Source: a virus
Length of the DNA stretch: 32,365 nt
IMG/VR virus record: IMGVR_UViG_3300024432_000042
Span: 1 to 32,365 of that record
Reading direction: 5' to 3' (one strand)
The first letter of the stretch is position 1. Each line of letters starts with the position of its first letter. The translations under genes and the position numbers were made by a program. Of the stretch, positions 7,268 to 14,936 are shown piece by piece. The notes below the pieces were generated by a model that was not told the DNA's origin, ran no database searches, and saw nothing but the letters and a program-made list of their open reading frames with translations.

Positions 7268-7568
7268 GACATGGCGGTGGATTCACGGCGTTAAGACAGA
7301 GGTTACTCCGTCTAATAACCCCCTCGGGGATGACTTGCGGTTTGAGTCGCCTTTCGTTAGCCCTGTTGATGGTACTTTAATTCGTAGTAAGCAGGATTTG
7401 CACGACCATAACCGTCGGAATAATGTTGAACAAACATCTGACGGACACATGCAGGACTGGCAGAGCAAAGCAAAGGAGCGTGAAAACTTCTTGGGTGGCA
7501 GGACTGGAAAAGAAGAACGAGTAGAGGCTATAAGAGAGACCCTCTATAAATTAGGAGAAAGACCATGA
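7257..7568 (+). CDS. Small conserved head protein between portal and scaffold
   Basis: A 103-residue protein of a type often found between portal and scaffold genes. The centre (about residues 32-56: SPVDGTLIRSKQDLHDHNRRN) resembles the short motif of phage proteins that carry an SPVDG...I.SR..L..H..R segment, some of them annotated as FmdB-like regulators. No zinc-binding Cys pairs are present, so that annotation would not fit well. AGGA lies 7 nt before the ATG at 7257, and the first 11 nt overlap the portal gene. The stop overlaps the scaffold start as ATGA. A role in head assembly is inferred from position only. Confidence 0.65.
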   Translation: MGRRTWRWIHGVKTEVTPSNNPLGDDLRFESPFVSPVDGTLIRSKQDLHDHNRRNNVEQTSDGHMQDWQSKAKERENFLGGRTGKEERVEAIRETLYKLGERP

Positions 7569-8650
7569 CCGGTGATACAATGCGTGAGGCTATGGAGGCT
7601 GCATTTGATGAGGCTAACAATGAAGAAGAGCAAGAAGAAGCAGGGGGATCCCCACCGGAGCCCGAGGAGTCCGTGGGGGTTGCCGAAACCGGCGAAGAAG
7701 CCGAAGCCGAAGCAGTTGTCGAAGACGAACTCGGACCAGTTGTTGAACCAGAAGGTGAGGGAGCGGAACCGCTTCCTGTTGAAGCCGCTCCCGAAGGGGA
7801 TGCTCAGCCTCTTGGAGGAGATACGACAGCGCCCGTTTCCTGGACTCCGGCAGCGCGGGAGCATTGGGCAGGGATCCCTTCAGAAGCCCAAGCTGAGATC
7901 GTTAAACGGGAACAAGATATTGCACGAGGACTTCAGCAGGCTTCCGGGCATAAACGAGTCGCTGATGAATACTACAAGACGGTAGCTCCGTTTCAGCAGT
8001 ATATTCAGGCGGCTAATTCAACTCCGGCTCAGGCCATTACTGAGCTTATGACAACTGCCGCGCAGTTGACGATGGGCTCCCCCACTAAGAAAGCAGAGGT
8101 AGTCAAAAATATCATTGCTGAGTATGGGGTTGACATCACTATGCTGGATACTATGTTGGCTGGTGAACCAGTAGCAGAGGATCCTAATGCTCCATTACTC
8201 GCTTCTATTGATGAGCGTTTAGCGCCGATCAATGATTTTATGGGGACAGTACAGCAAGGACGCCAGGAGCAGGCTCAGGAAGTAAATCAAGATGCAGCTA
8301 CTGAGCTAGGGACTTTCCAGCAGAACCATTCTGAGTTCTACGAAGATTTACGAGAGGATATGGCCGATCTTATGGAAATGGCTACTAATCGGGGGCGTGA
8401 GATGAGTTTAGAACAGGCATATGAACATGCAGCTAACGCTCACCCTGAAATTGGGCCTATCCTAAAACAACGAGCAGCGGCTGAGGCTGGCAAGTTAGAC
8501 CCAGCGACAGCAGCAGCGAAGAGGGCCGCAGCATCTAGTATTCGTGGATCGGCAAATAGCGGAGGAGAATTGCAGGCTGATCCGGGCGATATGAGAGCTA
8601 CAATGACTGAATTGTGGGATGATGCAGCAGGTGATGTAGGTCACGGATAG
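7565..8650 (+). CDS. Scaffolding protein
   Basis: A 361-residue, strongly acidic protein just before the major capsid gene, the usual place and composition for a phage scaffold. Residues about 8-80 are rich in Glu, Pro, Gly and Val. A segment near residues 94-118 (WTPAAREHWAGIPSEAQAEIVKRE) is a motif seen in many podovirus scaffolds. Gln-rich helical stretches follow, and the C-terminus is helical (AEAGKLDPATAAAKRAAASS, about 306-325) and may bind coat protein. Scaffolds guide coat assembly and are lost on maturation. No protease domain is seen. Confidence 0.85.
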   Translation: MTGDTMREAMEAAFDEANNEEEQEEAGGSPPEPEESVGVAETGEEAEAEAVVEDELGPVVEPEGEGAEPLPVEAAPEGDAQPLGGDTTAPVSWTPAAREHWAGIPSEAQAEIVKREQDIARGLQQASGHKRVADEYYKTVAPFQQYIQAANSTPAQAITELMTTAAQLTMGSPTKKAEVVKNIIAEYGVDITMLDTMLAGEPVAEDPNAPLLASIDERLAPINDFMGTVQQGRQEQAQEVNQDAATELGTFQQNHSEFYEDLREDMADLMEMATNRGREMSLEQAYEHAANAHPEIGPILKQRAAAEAGKLDPATAAAKRAAASSIRGSANSGGELQADPGDMRATMTELWDDAAGDVGHG

Positions 8651-8771
8651 CTTGCATTTCACACCTTGTATATGTTACCCTAGCTGGGAACTAGGAACTC
8701 CCAGCCTCAGCGCAGATTCCCCAAGTTGGCAGAAAATATTCTTTTCACATCAAGCCATGGAGGAATCATAA
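8651..8771 (+). promoter_or_regulatory. Intergenic leader of the major capsid gene
   Basis: This 121-nt gap is the largest inside the head operon. It has a 7-bp hairpin (GCTGGGA 8683-8689 with TCCCAGC 8699-8705) and a strong ribosome site (GGAGGAATCATA) before the ATG at 8772. TTGCAT at 8652 is a possible -35 box but no good -10 box follows at proper spacing. The leader probably supports very high capsid translation, perhaps with RNA processing or stabilisation at the hairpin. Confidence 0.45.
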
Positions 8772-9731
8772 ATGGCATTCCCAAATGTTAGCGATATTAT
8801 TGCTACTACGATTGAGAGTCGTACGCGCAAGATTGCTGACAACGTAACCGCGAACAACGCCCTGCTGAGTAAGCTCAGTATGAAGGGCAAGATCAAGCCG
8901 GCTTCCGGCGGTACAAAGATCTTGCAGGAGCTCAGTTTTGCTGAGAACTCCAATCAGGGCTGGTACAGTGGCTACGACCTTCTGCCTGTGGGTGTCTCGG
9001 ACGTACTCAGTGCTGCTGAGTACGATTGGAAACAGGCAGCGGTCCCCGTTGTCATCTCGGGCCTGGAGATGTTGCAAAACTCCGGCCGGGAGCGCATGAT
9101 TGACCTTATGGAAGGTCGGTTAGGCGTAGCAGAATCAACCATTGCAAATCTCATCAGTGACGGTCTGTATTCAGACGGTACTGGCTCAGCGGGCAAGGAA
9201 ATAACCGGCCTTGACGCAGCAGTACCGGTTGACCCTACAACCGGAACTTACGGCGGCATTGACCGCGCTACATGGACCTTCTGGCGCTCGCAAGTGCAGA
9301 CGGTCACCATCACAGCGGCAAACGTCCAAACCACAATGAACACCCTCTGGTCATCCCAGGTCCGTGGATCAGATCGTCCAGACTTACTCCTGATGGATAA
9401 CCTCTTCTGGGGAATCTATGTTGCCAGCCTTCAAGCACAACAGCGATTCAACTCCCCCGATGTAGGCAACCTCGGGTTCCCTACCCTGAAGTTCATGGAC
9501 GCTGATGTAGTCCTGGACGGCGGAATTGGCGGTTTCGTACCGGCAAGCACGATGTTCTCGCTTAACTGCGATTATATCTTCTACCGCCCACACAGCGACC
9601 GGAACATGGTCCCGCTCTCCCCGAACCGTCGGTACAGCACGAACCAAGACGCAGAAGTGCAGATCTTGGCATGGGCTGGCAACCTGACGACCAGTGGCGC
9701 TCGGTATCAGGGTCGTATCAACGGCGCGTAA
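8772..9731 (+). CDS. Major capsid protein
   Basis: The 319-residue protein lies between scaffold and accessory head genes, has a strong ribosome site, and is followed by a strong terminator, as expected for the most abundant virion protein. The sequence has the features of podovirus HK97-fold coat proteins: an N-terminal helix (SDIIATTIESRTRKIADNVT), a central E-loop-like Gly-rich region around residues 40-70 (GGTKILQELSFAENSNQGWYSGYDLL), and a C-terminal segment (about 282-305) with PLSPNRRYSTNQDAEVQIL. The length is usual for the fold. No head-protease motif is found nearby, so scaffold-directed assembly without coat cleavage is likely. Confidence 0.93.
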   Translation: MAFPNVSDIIATTIESRTRKIADNVTANNALLSKLSMKGKIKPASGGTKILQELSFAENSNQGWYSGYDLLPVGVSDVLSAAEYDWKQAAVPVVISGLEMLQNSGRERMIDLMEGRLGVAESTIANLISDGLYSDGTGSAGKEITGLDAAVPVDPTTGTYGGIDRATWTFWRSQVQTVTITAANVQTTMNTLWSSQVRGSDRPDLLLMDNLFWGIYVASLQAQQRFNSPDVGNLGFPTLKFMDADVVLDGGIGGFVPASTMFSLNCDYIFYRPHSDRNMVPLSPNRRYSTNQDAEVQILAWAGNLTTSGARYQGRINGA

Positions 9732-9745
9732 GGGCTAACGCTTCA

Positions 9746-9771
9746 GTCGGGGCTTCGGCCCCGGCCTTTTT
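9746..9771 (+). terminator. Strong terminator with UUCG loop after the capsid gene
   Basis: GTCGGGGC (9746-9753) pairs with GCCCCGGC (9758-9765, one G-T pair) around a TTCG tetraloop, followed by CTTTTT. It sits 15 nt after the capsid stop. It should reduce transcription into the downstream genes and stabilise capsid mRNA. Confidence 0.88.
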
Positions 9772-9785
9772 CAGGAGATTGAAGT

Positions 9786-10190
9786 ATGAATCGCCCACTT
9801 TCAGACATTGTTGTTCCTGCAAACCCCAATGTGGAGGGAGTAGGCTCTGGTATGGAAGGTGGAAGTTGTCAGGTCCCCATTGGTTATGCGACTAACGTCC
9901 CAGATCCAAAGGTCACTGATTTTCCACAGATCACTGTTGATCCCATCCAGATGCAATACCTCGGTTGGGGTGGCGACAGTGTTGAGCCGGGTCAGGAAAC
10001 TGCCGATATTGTTGATGCCTTCTTGGTGGATTATGAAGGTGCTGACTTTAACGACACTCCTGTCGTCTTTACGGTAGCGGATCAAATCGCAGCCCCAGGA
10101 GCAGTATTTGATACTGTTTCAGGCGCGATCAATGATTCGGAGTTTACCGTACAAGTCGGCGAATGGCTCACTGGCGCTGTTCCAGTATAA
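9786..10190 (+). CDS. Unidentified virion-type protein after the capsid
   Basis: A 134-residue acidic protein with ribosome site AGGAG before the ATG at 9786. I do not recognise it. It is rich in Asp, Val, Gly and Pro with beta-type segments (for example DTPVVFTVADQ and SEFTVQVGEW). Position immediately after the capsid fits a decoration or minor head protein; that is inference from gene order only. Confidence 0.55.
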   Translation: MNRPLSDIVVPANPNVEGVGSGMEGGSCQVPIGYATNVPDPKVTDFPQITVDPIQMQYLGWGGDSVEPGQETADIVDAFLVDYEGADFNDTPVVFTVADQIAAPGAVFDTVSGAINDSEFTVQVGEWLTGAVPV

Positions 10191-10226
10191 GGAGTTGGGA
10201 GGGGATGGTTTCCCCTCCCCATTCTT
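10191..10226 (+). promoter_or_regulatory. Split ribosome binding site bridged by a 9-bp hairpin
   Basis: GGAG at 10191-10194 is followed by a perfect 9-bp hairpin (GGGAGGGGA 10197-10205 with TCCCCTCCC 10211-10219, loop TGGTT) and then seven bases before the ATG at 10227. In linear form GGAG is too far from the ATG and nothing nearer resembles a Shine-Dalgarno. With the hairpin folded the effective spacing is about nine bases. Phage T4 genes 25 and 38 are known to use such a hairpin to bring the two elements together. It could alternatively act as a weak terminator, but only ATTCTT follows. Confidence 0.55.
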
Positions 10227-10682
10227 ATGCCGCATATCAACGGTACGCTAGTCAATGACTTTGGCGAGGTTCAGAATAACCTCGTTGCTGCGACTTTCAA
10301 TCCACTTCCGACTAATGTTAACATCAATGGAACTTTACACGATGTTGATGGGCGTATGTACACGACCACTGACCCGAACCAAGGTTCCACTGATGTGCTC
10401 ATTAACGGCATAAGACACACCAATTCTGGTATTAGATATCTTGATCAGGTTGGTCCTTTTATATCATGGCCTGAAGGCTTTAGCGTCACAGTTGATGGGC
10501 GTCAAAGTGCTGTTTCGGGCCCACAAGTGAATGTTATTCGTGGAATTGCTGTCACAGGTGGGGGAGGTATGTCAGTTGAGAATCTTCCTGGTGGTCCTGG
10601 TGTGAGTAATTGGCAATTAGAAGGATCAACTGACTCTTGGGCCACTGAAAGTGGCGGAGTTTGGTTAACGGAGGCTCCATAG
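10227..10682 (+). CDS. Unidentified virion-type beta protein
   Basis: A 151-residue protein that I do not recognise. It looks beta-rich with two similar N-terminal segments: INGTLVNDFGEV (residues 4-15) and INGTLHDVDGRMYTT (33-47), followed by a third, LINGIRHTNSGIRY (58-71). This suggests a repeated beta-hairpin module of about 28 residues. The C-terminal part has GGGGMSVENLPGGPG and a Trp-rich end. It may be a small adaptor or cement protein for the neighbouring fibre. Its start has no adjacent Shine-Dalgarno and is preceded by the hairpin at 10197-10219. The final WLTEAP end overlaps the ribosome site (GGAGG) for the large fibre gene. Confidence 0.6.
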   Translation: MPHINGTLVNDFGEVQNNLVAATFNPLPTNVNINGTLHDVDGRMYTTTDPNQGSTDVLINGIRHTNSGIRYLDQVGPFISWPEGFSVTVDGRQSAVSGPQVNVIRGIAVTGGGGMSVENLPGGPGVSNWQLEGSTDSWATESGGVWLTEAP

Positions 10683-10684
10683 TT

Positions 10685-13186
10685 ATGGCCGATCTTAAAA
10701 TTTCAGCAGCGACCCCTAATCCAGCTCCAGCGGGGACCGATAATTTTGCAACGGACAAATCCGGAGCTGATTTCAGAACCTCGCTAGCTCAGGTCAATGC
10801 TTTCATTCTTGCTAGTGCAGGCGATGTATTCAAGGTTGGTACTCCTGCTAATACCGAAGTAGGTGTATGGACTGGCGATGGCACGATTAAAGGTGACCCT
10901 AACCTTGAATGGAACGGTGCTACCTTACTCAATGCAGCCGGGGGTGGCGAGATCGGTGGTTCACTCGCAGCAGCAGGCCGAGTTGTAAACGGAACAGCAA
11001 GTTCTACATTTGCTACCTTGAGGCCTCGTGCAACTGACACCAACACAGGAATTGGTTCATCTGCTTTGGATGTGATGAACTTTATTACTGGAGGTGTAAA
11101 TAGAGCTTTCGTTAATGCTAGTGGATTTAGCGTAGCCACTGGACAACTATTCCTCCCCGGCTATTCGTTCCCCAGTGCTGATGGTTCAGCAGATCAAATT
11201 CTGAGCACTGACGGCGCAGGTGTCTTATCCTTTAAGGACCAAGCCCCCGGAGGCGGGTTGCTCAGCGTTAAGTATCTATTTGATACAGCGACGGCTGCGG
11301 CTGATCCTGGCCCCGGAAATATCCGGTTTAACAATGCGACTCCTTCACTTGTCACAGCTATATACATTGATGCTATTGATGAGAATGCTTTGGATGTTTC
11401 TAATATCCTTAACCTCATTACTACGAATGATCGGCTGTATATCCAAAGTAAGGAGGATGCAACTGATTTTCTAGTATTCAATGTAACTGCGCCCATCACG
11501 GACAATACGGGCTGGTTCACTATCACTGGTACGGTTGAAGCGAGTGGGAATCTCCCAACTAACGGGGAAGAGCAGCTAGTTGTTCTGCAAATTGGTGGAG
11601 CAGCAAGTGGCGGAGGTGACGTATTCAAGGTAGGTACTCCAGTCAATGATCAACTTCCTGTATGGACAGGGGATGGTACGATTGAAGGTAGTGCAAACTT
11701 CAATGTGATTGGGGCGTCCCTAGAGGCGGTCAACGCCAATGGTCCTGCTCTTAAGAATGTAGCAGTATCGTTTTCTGTTCCAACTGTGCTAGTTGATAGA
11801 GCTGATGCCAATACTGGTCTTGGTGGTAGCCCCGGCGATACGAATTTACTTTCGCTAATTGTAAACGGAAATGAAGCTGGACGAGGATCGCATATCAGTG
11901 GTGTTCCGCAGTTTTCAGTTGGGGATGGTACAGTAACTAGACCGGGATTAAGTTTCATAAGTGATACTCTTAGCGGACTAGCGAGGCTAGCTAGTAGTGA
12001 AGTTTCCATAGTTGCTGCTTCAACAGAAATAGCTAGGTTCGGGGCGCTAGGTATGGATACTCGCGGCCTTAACATTTTCAATGGGGACACCACTACCCTC
12101 CCCCTCAGTATCACGGCTGGTTCTGACGGGACGGGAATTGGTGGTACTCTTACATTACGCGCAGGCGCGAGTGGTGCTAGTGGAGCGAAAGGCGGTAGTG
12201 TCTTAATTGAAGCAACCAACGGAGCTGGAGGTGGCGCGGAAGGTGGCGATGTTACCCTCAATTGCGGCAATGCGAGTGGCTCAGGTGACGATGGTGGTGA
12301 TTTCCTTGCGATGGCTGGTGCTGGTATCGGCGGCGGTGGCACTGGAGGCAATGCTACTGTAGAAGCAGGTACTCACAATGGTGGAGGTATCGGCGGTATA
12401 GCTTCGCTGATAGGTGGCGAGGGGAATAATGGTACTGGCATCGGTGGAGCAGCCAAAGTCATTGGTGGCCTCGGTGGGACTAATGGTGGTGATGGTGCTA
12501 ATGCAGAAGTCACGGGCGGTGCTGGTGTCAGTGCTGCTTCCGATGGCGACGGTGGTGATGCTGTAATCACAGGTGGTGCAGGAGCAGGCACAGGCGCAGA
12601 TGGCGAGGTTATACTCGCAGTAGTAGGGGCTACGAATATTGTATTCGATCCTACTTCGGGCCGTTTAGAACAAGGGGCTGAAACCTTCGCATACCTGTCA
12701 GAACGTCGCGTAGTAAATGATGCAGCACAGGCTCGCCGCACGACTGTATATGCGCTGACCACAGCATTCGTTGATATTACCATGGACACGACAGACATTG
12801 AAACAGATGCTGCCGTGATTGATCACGATCTTGTAACTAACACTGATAACATTATCTTTGGAGAAGCAGGAACTTACGAAATAACGTATGACATGGAGGT
12901 CATCTGTACTGCGGTGTCCGGTGATCCGGTCATTGATATGGGCTGTCGTGTTAGGCTAAACGATTTGGGAACTGGCATTGCCGGATCACATGCAAATCCG
13001 TACTCATACCGTGATGGGTCAGTTGGTGGTGATGATGGTAATATCCAGAAGCACATCAGTAATACATTCCTTGTTACTGTCGCAGCTACAGACTTTATAA
13101 CGCTCCAGCTTGACAAGACAGAGATCACTGGGTCAGCAACATTCAATGTTAGTAAGATTTGCATGAAAGCTAGGAGGTTGACATAA
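10685..13186 (+). CDS. Large glycine-rich tail fibre/adhesin with C1q-like C-terminus
   Basis: An 833-residue fibre-type protein. The start is ATG 10685 (GGAGG about 9 nt upstream); the earlier in-frame ATG at 10661 lies inside the previous gene. Two copies of a 28-30 residue motif (DVFKVGTP...VWTGDGTI) occur near residues 47-75 and 312-340. Residues about 478-645 form a low-complexity region with repeating GG.A...GG.G units, suggesting collagen-like or polyglycine-II packing as known for some phage adhesins. The last roughly 160 residues (from about 672) are beta-rich and resemble a C1q/TNF-like trimeric head (DITMDTTDIETDAAV..., ending MKARRLT). Host binding is the likely role. The fold assignments are inferred from pattern. 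Confidence 0.75.
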   Translation: MADLKISAATPNPAPAGTDNFATDKSGADFRTSLAQVNAFILASAGDVFKVGTPANTEVGVWTGDGTIKGDPNLEWNGATLLNAAGGGEIGGSLAAAGRVVNGTASSTFATLRPRATDTNTGIGSSALDVMNFITGGVNRAFVNASGFSVATGQLFLPGYSFPSADGSADQILSTDGAGVLSFKDQAPGGGLLSVKYLFDTATAAADPGPGNIRFNNATPSLVTAIYIDAIDENALDVSNILNLITTNDRLYIQSKEDATDFLVFNVTAPITDNTGWFTITGTVEASGNLPTNGEEQLVVLQIGGAASGGGDVFKVGTPVNDQLPVWTGDGTIEGSANFNVIGASLEAVNANGPALKNVAVSFSVPTVLVDRADANTGLGGSPGDTNLLSLIVNGNEAGRGSHISGVPQFSVGDGTVTRPGLSFISDTLSGLARLASSEVSIVAASTEIARFGALGMDTRGLNIFNGDTTTLPLSITAGSDGTGIGGTLTLRAGASGASGAKGGSVLIEATNGAGGGAEGGDVTLNCGNASGSGDDGGDFLAMAGAGIGGGGTGGNATVEAGTHNGGGIGGIASLIGGEGNNGTGIGGAAKVIGGLGGTNGGDGANAEVTGGAGVSAASDGDGGDAVITGGAGAGTGADGEVILAVVGATNIVFDPTSGRLEQGAETFAYLSERRVVNDAAQARRTTVYALTTAFVDITMDTTDIETDAAVIDHDLVTNTDNIIFGEAGTYEITYDMEVICTAVSGDPVIDMGCRVRLNDLGTGIAGSHANPYSYRDGSVGGDDGNIQKHISNTFLVTVAATDFITLQLDKTEITGSATFNVSKICMKARRLT

Positions 13187-13560
13187 TGGCAACGACAGTA
13201 GTAACAGCACTGGAAGACTGGCGTAAGATTTCTGAGTTGTCAGGTGGAGACCCGAGTCTCATCATGCATGATGGTGTTGATACTTTGGAATGTCCAGATG
13301 TTACACAGACTGCTCTGGATGCTGGTCATATCGCATACACGGCAGATCAGGTGAATATTGATGCTGCGACAGCAGCGGCGAAGCTTACTGCAACGAAGGA
13401 TGCCGCCAAGAGTAACATTGATGTTGAACGAGTTGTGAGGGCGTTGGTTGATCTGCTCCCCAGCGAATTCAATATTCTTCGTACCCTACATTCACTTCCT
13501 GACCGTACTCCGGCTCAGGTGAATGCGGCTTTGAAAGCCAATATAGACGCTCAATCATAA
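13186..13560 (+). CDS. Small fibre-associated protein
   Basis: A 124-residue protein directly after the large fibre, starting in a TAATG overlap with ribosome site AGGAGG. The C-terminal 45 residues (VVRALVDLLPSEFNILRTLHSLPDRTPAQVNAAL, split by helix breaks) resemble the helical end of XkdW-like and other small phage tail proteins, where a leucine-rich helix pair is followed by a PDRT motif. It may be a chaperone or connector for the fibre. I am fairly sure it is a real gene and unsure of the role. Confidence 0.65.
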   Translation: MATTVVTALEDWRKISELSGGDPSLIMHDGVDTLECPDVTQTALDAGHIAYTADQVNIDAATAAAKLTATKDAAKSNIDVERVVRALVDLLPSEFNILRTLHSLPDRTPAQVNAALKANIDAQS

Positions 13561-13573
13561 TAAGGAGAACATA

Positions 13574-14188
13574 ATGCTACAAGAAGCTGATTACGACATC
13601 ACTGAAGCAGCGATGCTAGGTGCTGAACAGAATGCCCGGTTTGCGGGAGACGACAAATTGTTTGTCGTATTCTTTAACCACCCTCGTAAGGATGATGAGG
13701 GTACGCTGGCGGAAGGCCGTCCGATATTCAAGGATGAAGCCTATGTTCGCATCATGGTTCCTGGTGACAAGGATAGCATCATTGTCCGGCCTGCCCGTGA
13801 TATGGACAAACAACGGTTCGCCAAGCAATTCGCTGCTTTCCAAGCTGGCGAAGGCGAACTGCATGAGGGTACTCCCCTCAAGGCGTGGCCTATGGTCACA
13901 CGAGCACAGGTGGAGGAGCTCAAGTTTTTTGGCGTCTACACTGTTGAACAACTGGCTGAGCTTGCCGATGTGCATGTTCAGAAGTTCATGGGCGTGGGCG
14001 CACTGAAAACTAGAGCGCAGGAATTCATTCAAGCGGCTAAAGAGTCTGCCCCGATGGTACAGCTCAATGCAGCCATTGACCAAAAGGACAGCGAAATTGC
14101 TGCACTGAACCAAGCTGTGGAAGATCTCATGGCAAAGGTTGAGTCTTTGGAGAAGCCAGCTAAGAAGCCCAAGCCTAAGAAGGATTAA
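13574..14188 (+). CDS. Conserved phage structural-region protein with coiled-coil tail
   Basis: A 204-residue protein with ribosome site AAGGAG before the ATG. The N-terminal half has an FFNHPRKDDEG segment and a PARDMDKQRFAKQFAAFQAGE segment (about 73-93). The middle has GTPLKAWPMVTRAQVEELKFFGVYTVEQLAELADVHVQKFMG (about 99-140), a pattern known from many phage proteins of unknown role located before the tail-tube adaptor. It reads like a small helix-hairpin-helix region. The C-terminus is a coiled coil (about 160-193) ending in a Lys/Pro-rich tail. It may bind DNA or help head completion; that is inference. Confidence 0.65.
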   Translation: MLQEADYDITEAAMLGAEQNARFAGDDKLFVVFFNHPRKDDEGTLAEGRPIFKDEAYVRIMVPGDKDSIIVRPARDMDKQRFAKQFAAFQAGEGELHEGTPLKAWPMVTRAQVEELKFFGVYTVEQLAELADVHVQKFMGVGALKTRAQEFIQAAKESAPMVQLNAAIDQKDSEIAALNQAVEDLMAKVESLEKPAKKPKPKKD

Positions 14189-14192
14189 GTAA

Positions 14193-14936
14193 ATGCCGAT
14201 CAGTAGGTATATCCCAGCAGCAGATATAATCAATCGTGCAGCAATTGAGTGCGGCCTTGAACCTTCTGCTGATGTATTTGCTGACACCAATCCTTCATTT
14301 ATCCAGCTTCGTAATTTAATTACGACCTGTGGGCAGGATCTTGTTGAAGCATATCCGTGGGAGATTCTTCGGCGGGAGCACGCTATTGCGACGGTGGTTC
14401 CCCCGGATACTGGAGTCTATGACTTACCAACGGACTTTGGCTACATGATCCCACAGACCGGTTGGGAACGTGCAGAAAATGTCCCTCTGGGGGGACCACT
14501 GTCACCTCAACAATGGGCTTACCTCTTTGGCCGTGATCTGGTTAGCTTTACGATTTACGCCAGCTTCCGGATCATGGAGAATAAGTTCCAAATATTCCCA
14601 CAGCCTCCTCCGAATGGGCTTGACATACATTTTGAGTATATCAGTCGGGGATGGGTGGAGGATACTGCTGGGTCTGACACTTATTCTGACACTGTCACTA
14701 CGAATGATAACCTCGTACTGTTCAAGCCAGTAATGATGGTACAGTATCTGCGGTTTAAGTTCCTGGACGCTAAGGGGTTCAATTCAGCTTCGGCTGCTGC
14801 TGCATTTGCGAAAGCATTTGAAGATGCTACAGGCGGAAATAAGAGCGCACCTATGTTGAACGCAGGTGCTCGTGCTGCTGGCATCCACTACCTTGACTTT
14901 AGGAACATACCTAATACGAATTACGGCGGACCATAA
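14193..14936 (+). CDS. Head-tail connector / tail tubular protein A-like
   Basis: A 247-residue protein of the podovirus adaptor type (like T7 gp11 or P22 gp4), which binds under the portal. The N-terminal helical segment (IINRAAIECGL, QLRNLITTCGQDLVEAYPWEILRREH) and the beta segment around residues 70-125 (YDLPTDFGYMIPQTGW, then PLSPQQWAYLFGR) match this family's usual layout. A Gly-Pro-rich segment then leads to a C-terminal helix. It immediately precedes the nozzle gene (TAATG overlap), as in T7-like and P22-like phages. The fold assignment is by pattern and order. Confidence 0.85.
   Translation: MPISRYIPAADIINRAAIECGLEPSADVFADTNPSFIQLRNLITTCGQDLVEAYPWEILRREHAIATVVPPDTGVYDLPTDFGYMIPQTGWERAENVPLGGPLSPQQWAYLFGRDLVSFTIYASFRIMENKFQIFPQPPPNGLDIHFEYISRGWVEDTAGSDTYSDTVTTNDNLVLFKPVMMVQYLRFKFLDAKGFNSASAAAAFAKAFEDATGGNKSAPMLNAGARAAGIHYLDFRNIPNTNYGGP

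Noticed and set aside
8652-8680. Promoter for the capsid gene
   Set aside because: TTGCAT is present but no acceptable -10 box lies at 16-18 nt; reported only as a leader with a hairpin.
11650-12351. Long leftward 233-codon open frame, Pro-rich
   Set aside because: It is the antisense shadow of the glycine-rich fibre region; GGN codons read as Pro on the other strand.
13616-14290. Leftward 224-codon open frame
   Set aside because: It lies opposite two well-supported rightward genes that have ribosome sites and family-like sequences.
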